Below the pieces are notes generated by a model. That model was not told where the DNA came from and ran no database searches. It worked only from the letters and a program-made list of their open reading frames with translations. The position numbers were made by a program, and so were the translations under genes. From Variovorax paradoxus (GTDB taxonomy: Bacteria > Pseudomonadota > Gammaproteobacteria > Burkholderiales > Burkholderiaceae_C), in assembly GCF_029919115.1 (NCBI RefSeq), contig NZ_CP123990.1, positions 1,364,001 to 1,428,000 on the forward strand: a DNA stretch of 64,000 nt, read 5' to 3'. Positions 49,262 to 57,383 of this stretch are shown here, piece after piece (position 1 is the stretch's first letter; every line of letters begins with the position of its first letter).

Positions 49262-49978
49262 TCAGTGATGGCCAATGATATCCGCTCCCACCAAAGTATT
49301 GCCCCGGTTCCTGTACGCAGGCCGCCACCGCAGCGAGGGGAGCGCAAAGGCCGTTCCCAGCAATGCGCCGGCCAGCGCATCGAGCACCACATGCTGCTTG
49401 ACTGCCAGCGTCGAGTAGGCAATGGCTGCAAACCAGATCCAGTTGGCAACGCGCAAGAAGACCGGCGTGCGGGCCTCGCGCAGCACGTGGTCCAGCCGGA
49501 TGGCCGTGAAGATGGCCACGGCCACGTGCATGGAAGGACAGGCGTTGCCTGCGGCATCCACGCCCTGCAGCATCGCAAAGCCCGGGTAGCCGGACACGTC
49601 GATGGCAAGCGGCGGTATCTGCGTCGGCCAGAAGTAGAAGAGGCCAAGGCCCGTGAGGCACAACGCGCCGATCCACAGGCCATAGACCACCAGTTCGCGA
49701 AAGCCCAGCTGCAGTCCGGGCGCGACGCCCACATAGAACCACAGGGACAGGTAGGCGCCCAGCGTGTAGGGCTGGAACGGAATCAGCTGGTCCAGCGCAG
49801 TGAGCGGCATCACCACGACCGGATACGCCGGGTTGCGCAGCAGATGGAAGTAGCCGATGAAGAAGAGCCAGGTGAACGCCGTGGTGCCGATCGCCTTGAG
49901 CCAGAAAAGGGAGCGGATGCGCTCGCCGATGTCTGCGGTCCAGGTCAGGGGGCGATGCGATCGGGAAATTGGTGCCAT
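49262..49978 (-). CDS. PAP2-family membrane phosphatase
   Basis: This 238-residue membrane protein has about six spans and the PAP2 motifs CPSMHVAVAIF (motif 2) and STLAVKQHVVLDALAG (motif 3, with catalytic His and Asp). The first motif, K-x6-RP, is not evident, which suggests the inositol-phosphotransferase-like branch. It lies 94 bases before the acyl carrier protein gene on the same strand, so it may act on a lipid product made by the ketosynthase-ACP pair. Confidence 0.88.
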   Translation of the reverse strand: MAPISRSHRPLTWTADIGERIRSLFWLKAIGTTAFTWLFFIGYFHLLRNPAYPVVVMPLTALDQLIPFQPYTLGAYLSLWFYVGVAPGLQLGFRELVVYGLWIGALCLTGLGLFYFWPTQIPPLAIDVSGYPGFAMLQGVDAAGNACPSMHVAVAIFTAIRLDHVLREARTPVFLRVANWIWFAAIAYSTLAVKQHVVLDALAGALLGTAFALPSLRWRPAYRNRGNTLVGADIIGHH

Positions 49979-50062
49979 GGGGCAGGTCGGTCGGGGTCCG
50001 TGGTTTCTTGGGCCCGCCGATCTTGCCAGAGCGCCGTGACGGATTGACGCGGGTCTGGCGGT

Positions 50063-50959
50063 TCAGGCGAGCGCGGCCGATCGCTTGCGGTGCTGGAACG
50101 AGGTTGGCGAGCGACCCGTGGCCGCCTTGAACATCGCGCAGAAAGCGCTGTCGGTGGCGTAGCCGCTGGCTGCCGCTACCTGGCTCACCGCCATGCCGCG
50201 CGCCAGCAGCGGCAGCGCGTGCGCCATGACGGCCTGCTGGCGCCACTGCTGCCAGCTCATGCCGAGCTGGTCGCGAAAGAGCCGCGCCACGGTGCGCTCG
50301 CTCGCGCCGATGGCGGCGGCGCGCTCGGCCAGCGTGGCCCGGTCGGCGGGATTGCGCAGCAGCGCTTCGCAGAGCTGGCGCAGCCGCTTGTCGGTGGGCA
50401 GCGGTACGTCGATGCGTATCTGGGTGGCACGCTCCAGCTCGTCGACCAGCAGCGGGGCGATCATGCGTTCGCGCTGGGGCGCATGCGGATCGGCCGGGGG
50501 CAGCCCGTCCGGCGTGGTGTCGAGCGCAAGCATCAGCGCGCGCAGCAGGGGGCTGATTTCAAGCACCTCGCACTTCTCCCACGGCGGGCCGAGCCAGGCA
50601 TGCAGGTACACGGTGCGCAGCTCGGCGTCCTCGATCAGCATGATGCTGTGCGGCATGTTGGCCGGCACCCAGACTGCGCGAGAAGGGGGCACGATGTAGC
50701 TGCCATCTTGCGTGCTGAGCCGGATCACGCCGCGGGTCGAGAAGGTGAGCTGCGGCCACGGGTGCTGGTGCAGCTCGACGAAGGTGTCGGCGCTCAGGAA
50801 ATGCTCCTTGGCGCGCAACGGCCGCACCGCGTCGGGCGCGTAGAGGTGCGGCGTGAGCGAGGCGACGCTGGTGACCGGTGCCACGTTCGGGCCGCGCGGC
50901 TTGGCGGCGCGGGGGCTTCCGGCGCCGGGCGAAAAAGGGGGAGAAACGGCGCTTGGCAT
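50063..50959 (-). CDS. AraC-family regulator with cupin sensor
   Basis: This 298-residue AraC-type regulator has an N-terminal cupin-like part (about 50-140, with FVELHQHPWPQLTF and PSRAVWVPANMPH) and a C-terminal double helix-turn-helix (about 200-290, with LAERAAAIGASERTVARLF and VSQVAAASGYATDSAFCAMF). It is divergent from an MFS transporter gene and probably controls it. The ATG at 50959 is chosen; earlier in-frame starts lie outside the family part. Confidence 0.92.
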   Translation of the reverse strand: MPSAVSPPFSPGAGSPRAAKPRGPNVAPVTSVASLTPHLYAPDAVRPLRAKEHFLSADTFVELHQHPWPQLTFSTRGVIRLSTQDGSYIVPPSRAVWVPANMPHSIMLIEDAELRTVYLHAWLGPPWEKCEVLEISPLLRALMLALDTTPDGLPPADPHAPQRERMIAPLLVDELERATQIRIDVPLPTDKRLRQLCEALLRNPADRATLAERAAAIGASERTVARLFRDQLGMSWQQWRQQAVMAHALPLLARGMAVSQVAAASGYATDSAFCAMFKAATGRSPTSFQHRKRSAALA

Positions 50960-51047
50960 GGTTTCGACAAATGTTGTCGCTGTATCGCCATTCTGCCGCG
51001 ACCTGCGGGCATAGCATCGGTGCCTGCCCGGTTTTTTGTAGCAATCC

Positions 51048-52301
51048 ATGTCTTCCTCATCCTCCCCGACAGCCGCTCCCTCTACCAATCTGCGCAGCGA
51101 TGCCCAGCTGATCGGGCTGGTCGGCCTGGCCCATGCCATCAGCCACTTCAGCCAGTTGATCCTGGCGCCGCTGTTCCCCTGGCTGAAAGACGCCTTCAAC
51201 GTGAGCTACACCGAGCTTGGCGCGGTGCTGACGGTGTTCTTCGTGGTGTCGTGCATCGTGCAGGCGGCTTCGGGCTTCATCGTGGACAAGCTCGGTCCGC
51301 GGCCCGTGCTTTTCGTGGGGCTGGGCGCGTTGGCGCTGGCGGCTTTCGGCTATGCGCTGGCCCAGAGCTACTGGATGCTGCTGGCCTGCGCGATCGTGGG
51401 CGGCATCGGCAACGGCGTGTTCCATCCGGTCGACTACACGCTCTTCAACCGCAAGGTGGCGCCCACGCGGCTCGGCCATGCCTATAGCGTGCACGGCATT
51501 ACCGGCAGCCTGGGCTGGGCGCTGGCACCGGCCTTCGTGGTGCCGATTGCCATGGCCTATTCGTGGCGCGTGGCGCTGGCATCGGCGGGTGCGCTGGCCA
51601 TTGTGGTGCTGCTGGTGCTCTGGGTTTACCGCAGCGTGCTGTCGCTCGATGTGAAGGCGGTGCAAAAAGCCACCGGCCACGGCGAGCCCGCGCCCATCGG
51701 CGGCGAGTTCGACTTTCTGCGCATTCCGGCCGTGTGGATGTGCTTCGGGTTCTTCTTTCTGTATGCCGTCGTGATCAGCGTGGTGCAGACCTTCGCGCCG
51801 GTGGCCGCGGGCCATCTGCATGCGGTGCCGGTCGCGCTTGTGGCGGTTTGCCTCACGGTGTACATGGTGGCCAGCGCGGCCGGCATGGTGGCAGGCGGCT
51901 TCCTTGCTTCCGATCCGTCGCGCTGCGAGCGCATCGTGGGCACCGGCTTCGGCATTGCGGCCGCCGTGGCGCTGGTGCTGGCCTTTGCGCAGTTTCCGCC
52001 GGTGCTGGTGCCGGTGCTGTTCGGCGTGATGGGTTTCGTGTCCGGCGTGGCCGGACCTTCGCGCGACCTGCTGGTCAAGCGCTCGACACCGCCCAACGCC
52101 ACAGGGCGCGTGTATGGCGTGGTGTATGCGGGTCTCGATATCGGCCAGGCGCTGGCACCGCTGGTGTTCGGCCGGCTGATGGACCATGCCCAGTACACGA
52201 GCGTGATCGTCGGCCTGGCCCTGGTGCAGGGCGTGCTGATTGCCAGTGCCTTCAACGTGACGAAGGTGCGCCGCACGGCGCTGGTGCCGGCCTCGGCCTG
52301 A
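51048..52301 (+). CDS. MFS transporter (Fsr-like)
   Basis: This 417-residue major-facilitator protein has 12 predicted spans. It begins LIGLVGLAHAISHFSQLILA and shows the signature GFIVDKLGPRPVLFVGLGAL; GIGNGVFHPVDYTLFNRKV recalls the fosmidomycin-resistance (Fsr) group. It is divergent from an AraC-type regulator and probably exports a drug or a metabolite. The substrate is not known. Confidence 0.92.
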   Translation: MSSSSSPTAAPSTNLRSDAQLIGLVGLAHAISHFSQLILAPLFPWLKDAFNVSYTELGAVLTVFFVVSCIVQAASGFIVDKLGPRPVLFVGLGALALAAFGYALAQSYWMLLACAIVGGIGNGVFHPVDYTLFNRKVAPTRLGHAYSVHGITGSLGWALAPAFVVPIAMAYSWRVALASAGALAIVVLLVLWVYRSVLSLDVKAVQKATGHGEPAPIGGEFDFLRIPAVWMCFGFFFLYAVVISVVQTFAPVAAGHLHAVPVALVAVCLTVYMVASAAGMVAGGFLASDPSRCERIVGTGFGIAAAVALVLAFAQFPPVLVPVLFGVMGFVSGVAGPSRDLLVKRSTPPNATGRVYGVVYAGLDIGQALAPLVFGRLMDHAQYTSVIVGLALVQGVLIASAFNVTKVRRTALVPASA

Positions 52302-52357
52302 CGTTCCGGGCGGCCGGCAGGGCGGTGGCCCGCCAGGCCGCCGATATCATCGGCCGC

Positions 52358-52919
52358 ATGCAGGCCTTGTATGTGTATGTGATCGCCGGCGCCATGCTGG
52401 CGGGCTTTGTGCAGGGCTTGTCAGGCTTTGCATTCGGCCTGGTGGCCATGTCGGTCTGGGCCTGGACCCTGGAGCCGCAACTGGCCGCCGTGCTTTCGCT
52501 GTTCGGCGCGCTCACCGGCCAGTTGATTGCCGCTGTCACGGTGCGCCGCGCTTTCGACAGGCATGTGCTGTGGCCCTTCGTGCTCGGCGGGCTGGTCGGC
52601 GTGCCATTCGGCGTGTGGCTGCTGCCGCACCTTGCGCGGCTTCCAGCGCGACACGCAGCGCGCGGTGATCCAGAACTTCAATCTCTCGATGCTGCTGGTG
52701 GCGTTTGCAATCCACCTGGCGACCGGCAGCATCGGCCGTTCGATGGTGCCGCTGCTGGGCGTCGTGGCACTGGCTGTCGCGGTGCCGGTGCTGCTGGGCG
52801 CGCGGCTCTACATCGGCATCAGCGAGGCGGCGTTCCGCAAACTGGTGCTGGGGCTGCTGACAGCCTCTGGCGCGGCGATGCTGGCCTCGGGCGTGCCTGC
52901 ACTGTTGCAGCGCGGCTGA
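52358..52919 (+). pseudogene. TauE/SafE-family membrane protein, broken by an internal deletion and frameshift
   Basis: The N-terminal part (about 88 codons from the ATG at 52358, ending GVPFGVWLLPHL) and the C-terminal part (about 94 codons, TLRGFQRDTQRAVIQNFN to the stop at 52919) are both plainly TauE/SafE-like but lie in different frames. They join near 52630-52640. From the family pattern a middle piece of roughly 70-80 codons is missing. The total is about 180 residues where about 250 are expected. Either the gene is a recent pseudogene or the assembly has an error. Confidence 0.82.
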
Positions 52920-52935
52920 GCAGCGGCTTGCGTCT

Positions 52936-53322
52936 CTATGCGGCGGGCGGCAGGATCTCGCGCACGCGCGCCCACGGCCGGCACATCAGCGTGCCGCGCG
53001 GAGAGACCACGATGGGCCGCTGCAGCAAGATGGGGTGGGCGACGATGAAGTCGAACAACTGGTCGTCTGTCCACTTCGGGTCGGCCAGCTTCAGCTCTTC
53101 ATAAGGCGCTTCCTTCGTGCGCAACAGGTCGCGCGCGCCCATGCCCATGGCCTTTGCCAGCTCGCACAGCTTCTTCTTCGACGGCGGTGTTTCCAGGTAG
53201 AGAACGATCTCGGGTTCCACGCCGCTCTCGCGGATCAAGCCCAGCACGTTGCGCGACGTGCTGCAGTTGGGCTTGTGGAAGATGGTCATCGGATACGCAG
53301 TGGTCGGGGTGCGTGCGGTCAT
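52936..53322 (-). CDS. arsC: Arsenate reductase (glutaredoxin type, ArsC)
   Basis: This 128-residue ArsC/Spx-fold protein has the catalytic cysteine in FHKPNCSTSRNVLGLI. The basic residues needed for arsenate binding (RPIVVSPRGTLMCRP) are present near the C-terminus. It reduces arsenate with glutathione and glutaredoxin. No arsB or arsR is adjacent, so it may instead be a YffB/Spx-like relative. It follows the GST gene by 9 bases. Confidence 0.86.
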   Translation of the reverse strand: MTARTPTTAYPMTIFHKPNCSTSRNVLGLIRESGVEPEIVLYLETPPSKKKLCELAKAMGMGARDLLRTKEAPYEELKLADPKWTDDQLFDFIVAHPILLQRPIVVSPRGTLMCRPWARVREILPPAA

Positions 53323-53331
53323 ACGTCGTCG

Positions 53332-54018
53332 TCAGTCTTTCTGCACCTGCGGGTCCAACGAAAAGGGAAAACGCTCAGCCCAGAATTCGGCCAGCCGGGG
53401 ATCGGCGTCCACACGCCGCACCACCTGGGCCATGCGCGGCGCCACGCGGTAGAAGCGCCTTCGGTGCGGCGTCCAGCGCGACAGCACGGTCACGTAGAGG
53501 TCGAGCATGCTGATCTTCTCGCCGAGCAGGTAGGGCGCGGGTTCGTCGATCTGCGTGTCCATCAGGTGCCAGCAGTGTGCAATGCGTTCGGCCGAACGTT
53601 CGAGCATCGCGGGCTGCGCTGCAGGGTCGGGGGTGAGCCGCGCCGGATCGTCGCGCACCCAGTACAGCGAGTAGATGGCCGCCGGCAGGTAGACCATCCA
53701 GCGCAGATATCGCGCACGCAGCGGATCGTCGGGCGCGGGGCAGAGCCCGGCCTCCGGATAGCGATCGCCAAGCCAGATCAGGATGGCCGCGCTCTCGGTC
53801 ATTACCTCGCCCGAAGGCAGCACGAGTGCGGGCACCTGGCGCATCGGGTTGATGCCCGACACGCGCTCGCGCTCGGATTCGCCCTCCCACGGAGAGACGT
53901 CGACGGTGTCGACCTGCGCACCGATCAGCGTCAACGCCGCATGAACGGGCGTGGCGCCGGAACCGGGCGCACCGTAGAGGGTGTAGCGGTCGTTCGAAGG
54001 AGCGGATGAAGAAGTCAT
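53332..54018 (-). CDS. Glutathione S-transferase-family protein
   Basis: This 228-residue GST has an N-terminal thioredoxin-like domain (RYTLYGAPGSGATPVHAAL, with the glutathione-binding PALVLPSGEVMTESAAIL) and a C-terminal all-helical domain. The catalytic residue near the N-terminus could be the serine in GAPGSGATP. It lies 32 bases after ribH and 9 before arsC in the same direction. The substrate is unknown. Confidence 0.9.
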   Translation of the reverse strand: MTSSSAPSNDRYTLYGAPGSGATPVHAALTLIGAQVDTVDVSPWEGESERERVSGINPMRQVPALVLPSGEVMTESAAILIWLGDRYPEAGLCPAPDDPLRARYLRWMVYLPAAIYSLYWVRDDPARLTPDPAAQPAMLERSAERIAHCWHLMDTQIDEPAPYLLGEKISMLDLYVTVLSRWTPHRRRFYRVAPRMAQVVRRVDADPRLAEFWAERFPFSLDPQVQKD

Positions 54019-54050
54019 CCGCCCAGATTACTGCAGCCGCGTGCCGGTTG

Positions 54051-54566
54051 TCACGCGGTGGCCAGCAGCGCGCCGACCTTCTTCAGGCCTTCGAGCGTCT
54101 TCACGCAGGCCTCGGCCACTTCGGTGCCCTTGACGGCAAAGTGGCGGTGGAAGTACTTGCGATGCTCCACATGCTCATGGAAATGGTGCGGCGTGAGCAC
54201 GGCCGAGAAAATCGGCACGTCGGTTTCGAGCTGCAGCGACATCAGCGTGCTGACCACGGTACTGGCCACGAACTCGTGGCGGTAGATGCCGCCGTCCACC
54301 ACCAGCGCGCAACCCACGATGGCGGCGTACTTGCCCGAGTTGGCAAGCCGTTTGGCGTGCAGCGGAATCTCGAAGGCGCCGGGTACATCGAACACGTCGA
54401 TGAGGTCGCGTGCCACGCCGAGCCGTTCCATTTCGGCAAGGAAGGCGTCCCGCGCCTGGTGGACGATGTCGGAATGCCACTGCGCCTCGACAAAGGCGAT
54501 GCGCTCGCCGCGCGGATTGCCCGACGCGTTGATGGCGGAAAGGGGAAGGTCGTTGATCTGACTCAT
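54051..54566 (-). CDS. ribH: 6,7-dimethyl-8-ribityllumazine synthase
   Basis: This 171-residue lumazine synthase makes the riboflavin precursor from the butanone phosphate and the ribityl-pyrimidine. The typical FDVPGAFEIPLHAKRLA and IVGCALVVDGGIYRHEFVAS are present, where most enzymes have GxVIRGxTxH at the latter site, and the catalytic histidine lies in VLTPHHFHEH. The long leader contains an FMN riboswitch, so expression falls when FMN is plentiful. No other rib genes are adjacent. Confidence 0.94.
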   Translation of the reverse strand: MSQINDLPLSAINASGNPRGERIAFVEAQWHSDIVHQARDAFLAEMERLGVARDLIDVFDVPGAFEIPLHAKRLANSGKYAAIVGCALVVDGGIYRHEFVASTVVSTLMSLQLETDVPIFSAVLTPHHFHEHVEHRKYFHRHFAVKGTEVAEACVKTLEGLKKVGALLATA

Positions 54567-54680
54567 GGTGTGCCTCTTGAAAGCAGGTTTCCTGAATCAG
54601 GGCGCACGAAACCGCACGCCAGACCACGCGCCATTGCACCGGAGACGGCAAAGCGCGCGGGCCAGCCCGCATTTTCGCGC
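54567..54680 (-). promoter_or_regulatory. Leader between FMN riboswitch and ribH
   Basis: This 114-base leader contains a hairpin GCGGGC/GCCCGC directly after the riboswitch and a second hairpin near 54600-54620. No open reading frame is apparent. It probably forms the expression platform. Confidence 0.5.
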
Positions 54681-54845
54681 TCTCTTTCATCCGGACTGTG
54701 ACCGTCGGCTTCGGAATTGCACCGAAATCTGCTGACCCCGCAGCCTGTTTGTTGCAGGCCGCGGGCGCTCGCGGGCTCGTGCGGTTCATCTCTCGAAGAA
54801 GCCGCCATTACCGCCGGTGGGGAGTTTCACCCCGCCCTGAGAACG
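54681..54845 (-). ncRNA. FMN riboswitch (RFN element)
   Basis: On the minus strand the conserved RFN blocks appear in order: TTCTCAGGGCGGGGTGAAA, then TCCCCACCGGCGGTAAT, AGCCCGCGAGCG, GGTCAGCAGA, TTCCGAAGCCGACGGTCA and AGTCCGGATGAAAGAGA. It lies 115 bases before ribH. The downstream leader has GC-rich hairpins but no T-run, so control of translation is more likely than termination. Confidence 0.96.
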
Positions 54846-54962
54846 CTTGCCGTCCGGCATGCCGGGCGACGGCGCGATTCTAGGAGCGGGCGCCGACATG
54901 GGTTGTCGCCCGCGCGCCAGACCTTCTGCGACGCGGGGATTTTCTTTGCAGACGACCGCGGT
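54846..54962 (-). promoter_or_regulatory. Upstream region of the riboswitch transcript
   Basis: This 117-base gap between the YcaQ-like gene and the riboswitch must hold the promoter of the ribH transcript. I could not pick convincing -35 and -10 boxes. Confidence 0.3.
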
Positions 54963-56054
54963 TCAGCGCTTCATGAGGAACTGCGTCATGCGCTGCAACT
55001 CGTCGTCCAGCGCCGCACTGAAGGCCGCATCGCGCGGCTTGCGGTCAACATAGCCGAACGCAGGATGCAACCGGCCTTCAGGTGCGGTGACGTTGGCCCA
55101 ACCGATGACGCGGTCGTGCCAAAGGAGCGGCAGCGCGTAATAGCCGAACTGCCGCTTGGGCGCCGGCATGTAGGCCTCGAACTTGTATGTCCAGCCCCAC
55201 AGCAGCTCGAAGCGGCGGCGGTCCCATACCACGGGGTCGAACGGTGCGAGCAGGCGCACTTCATCATCGGGCGCATGACGGCGCGAGGTCGGGTTCTCGC
55301 CGGCCGGCCAGTACCAGGTGGTGCCCTCGATGCGGCAGCTAGCGAGTTCTTCACGTGCAAGGCGCAGCGCGGCCTGCGTCTGCGCCGACAGATGCGGCGC
55401 GCCGTAGCCGAGCAGCCGCACGAGATAGGTCAGGCTCGCAGCCGGCAGCGGCGCGTATTTGCGCACCACCAGATCGATGAGCGCAGCGGCCCTCTGCGCG
55501 CGGCCGGCGGGGCTTTCGTCCGCGGGCGCATGCGTAACGGCTTCGTAAACACGCGTGCCGCTGTCGCGCCGCACCACGCGCAGCATGCCGCGATAGTGCA
55601 GGCCGTCCAGCAGCCGCGTCGTCGCATTGCTGGACCCGCCCCAGTAGTTCTTGACGCTGCCATGTGCAAAGTGCTGTTCGACTTCACGCGGATGCACCGG
55701 CCCGCGCTCGCGCACGAAAGCCATAACATCGGCTGCCTTGCGGCGGGTATCTGCGTCCCACGGCTGCCTGGGTTCACGCGGATGCATCAGCGCCAGATGC
55801 TCACGCGGCAAGAAGCCGTAGTTGACGAGGCAGTCTTCCTCGATGGCCAGGCGCGTGTAGCGGCTTTCAAGATCGCCCGCGCGGTAGTCTTTTACGCGGT
55901 GGCGCAGCGTCAGGTCTTGCGCACGTGCAGGGGCGCGGATCGGGTCTGCCTGAACAAAGCCGAGTTGGCGGATCGCGCCGGGGAGAGTGGTGGGCTTGAA
56001 GAGCGTGCGGGCTATTGCATAGCGACGCAGGTCGTCGAGGGTCGGAGTAGCCAT
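54963..56054 (-). CDS. YcaQ/AlkX-like winged-helix DNA glycosylase
   Basis: This 363-residue protein belongs to the HTH_42 (YcaQ, AlkX/AlkZ) family. Members remove crosslinked or bulky bases. Family phrases include GFVQADPIRAPARAQDLTLR, CLVNYGFLPREHLALMHP and VRLLAPFDPVVWDRRRFELL; the last includes the QxQ/QxD-like catalytic region of the family (the FVQAD motif). The C-terminal GRLHPAFGYVDRKPRD is also typical. I use the ATG at 56054, giving MATPTLDDLRR. Confidence 0.92.
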   Translation of the reverse strand: MATPTLDDLRRYAIARTLFKPTTLPGAIRQLGFVQADPIRAPARAQDLTLRHRVKDYRAGDLESRYTRLAIEEDCLVNYGFLPREHLALMHPREPRQPWDADTRRKAADVMAFVRERGPVHPREVEQHFAHGSVKNYWGGSSNATTRLLDGLHYRGMLRVVRRDSGTRVYEAVTHAPADESPAGRAQRAAALIDLVVRKYAPLPAASLTYLVRLLGYGAPHLSAQTQAALRLAREELASCRIEGTTWYWPAGENPTSRRHAPDDEVRLLAPFDPVVWDRRRFELLWGWTYKFEAYMPAPKRQFGYYALPLLWHDRVIGWANVTAPEGRLHPAFGYVDRKPRDAAFSAALDDELQRMTQFLMKR

Positions 56055-56415
56055 GGGCGAATTGCAGCACAAGTGGCTGTTTTTCGTAGCGCTGCTGTTC
56101 GGGGCGGCGCACCCGCCGACGGGGTACCTTTCTCCGCGAATGTCCCCCGGCCTGCGGCCTCCTCCTTTTCCCCCGGCCTGCGGCCTCCTCCTTTATTTCG
56201 CTGCGCAAGGCACCCCATCGACGTGTGCGTGATCCAGAGCAGTCGTTGATCAGCGGTTCACCACGAGCGTGCCCAAGTGCACAGGGCATCGGGTGCTCCC
56301 GCAGCGAAATAAAGGAGGAGGGGCGAAGCCCCGGGGGACATTCGCGGAGGGGAGTACCCGGTGGCCTTTGCACACGCCCTGAACACGACCCCGAATGCGC
56401 CCACAGGCAAAAAAT
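56055..56415. other. 361-base gap dominated by the inverted repeat
   Basis: Apart from the inverted repeat at 56122-56359 I see no gene. The arms may also serve as a transcription terminator for the minus-strand isomerase gene that ends at 56416. Confidence 0.6.
56122..56359. repeat. Large inverted repeat with an internal 26-bp tandem duplication
   Basis: Left arm 56122-56205 reads GGGTACC...TCCGCGAATGTCCCCCGG... to a TTTATTTCGCTGCG end. Right arm 56300-56359 is its reverse complement (GCAGCGAAATAAAGGAGGAG ... CCGGGGGACATTCGCGGAG ... GTACCC). The left arm carries a perfect 26-base tandem duplication (56143-56168 and 56169-56194). The loop of about 95 bases holds no gene. Confidence 0.85.
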
Positions 56416-57294
56416 TCAAACAGCCTGTTTATGCCGCTCGATACACACATCGAGCGTCTCGTCACCGCTCCGCTGCCACCAGTCGAGGTTCGAAAAGATC
56501 TCGACTTCGCTGAACCCCGCAAAGCCCGCCTCTTCGACCCAGCCGCGGATCTTCTTGAGTTCCACGACGCCGTCGCCCATCATTCCGCGGTCAGACAGCA
56601 AGTCGCGTGTCGGCGTCAGCCAGTCGCAGACGTGGTACGCCAGCAGGCGCTCGCGGCCGGCGCGGGCGATCTGCTGCTGCAGCTTCGGGTCCCACCACAC
56701 ATGGTAGATGTCCAACGCCACGCCGAGCATGCCGCTCTTGCTTGCATCGAGCTCGTCGCAAATGTCCAGTGCATGTTCGAGCGTGTTGATGCAGGCGCGG
56801 TCGGCTGCTTGCATGGGGTGCAAGGGCTCTATGGCCAGCGGCATGCCGACTTCGCGGGCGTACTCCAGCGATGCGGCGATGCCGTCGCGCACTTCGCCGC
56901 GCGCGCGGCCGATGTCCTTGTAGGCTGCCTTGCCTTCGAGCGCGCCGGGCAGCGCGCCGACCACCAGGACCAGGCAGGGCGCATTCAGCGTCTTGGCCTC
57001 GTCGATGGCGCGTCGGTTGTCGTCTAGCGCCGCCTTCAGGCCTGCCGCATCGGGCGCGGGAAAGAAGCCGCCGCGGCAGTAGCCAGACAGACCGATGCCG
57101 TGCGTCTTCAATTGCTTCGCGATCTTTTCGAGCCCGACGGCGGCCACCTGGTCGCGCCAGGGGCTGATCGCACGGATGCCGCGTTCGGCGCACTGGTCGA
57201 TGATGCGGTCCAGCGGCACCTCGGCGCCCATCTGTTTGCGGATGGTCGCCGTGTTGATCGACAGCCAGTCGTGGTTCTGGGAGAAATTGCGCAT
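56416..57294 (-). CDS. Sugar phosphate isomerase/epimerase-family protein (AP-endonuclease-2-like TIM barrel)
   Basis: This 292-residue TIM-barrel protein of the xylose isomerase-like (IolE/Hyi) family has metal-ligand regions MPLAIEPLHPM, GVALDIYHVWWDPKL and AGFSEVEIFSN. It begins NHDWLSINTATIRKQ. Members act as epimerases, isomerases or dehydratases of sugars and inositol-type compounds. It is the last gene of the minus-strand catabolic run, 89 bases after the DUF993 gene. Confidence 0.88.
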   Translation of the reverse strand: MRNFSQNHDWLSINTATIRKQMGAEVPLDRIIDQCAERGIRAISPWRDQVAAVGLEKIAKQLKTHGIGLSGYCRGGFFPAPDAAGLKAALDDNRRAIDEAKTLNAPCLVLVVGALPGALEGKAAYKDIGRARGEVRDGIAASLEYAREVGMPLAIEPLHPMQAADRACINTLEHALDICDELDASKSGMLGVALDIYHVWWDPKLQQQIARAGRERLLAYHVCDWLTPTRDLLSDRGMMGDGVVELKKIRGWVEEAGFAGFSEVEIFSNLDWWQRSGDETLDVCIERHKQAV

Positions 57295-57300
57295 GGGTCA

Positions 57301-57350
57301 GTGCCCGCCCGGCCGCCCGAAGGGCACTGAGCGCCCCCTCGGGGGGCAGC
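57301..57350. repeat. Pair of GC-rich hairpins between DUF993 gene and isomerase
   Basis: GTGCCC (57301-57306) pairs with GGGCAC (57322-57327), and GCCCCC (57333-57338) pairs with GGGGGC (57342-57347). They lie in the 89-base gap and resemble GC-rich intergenic repeats of this family of bacteria. Confidence 0.5.
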
Positions 57351-57383
57351 GATACACGCAGTGATGAGCGTGGGGGCGCATGA

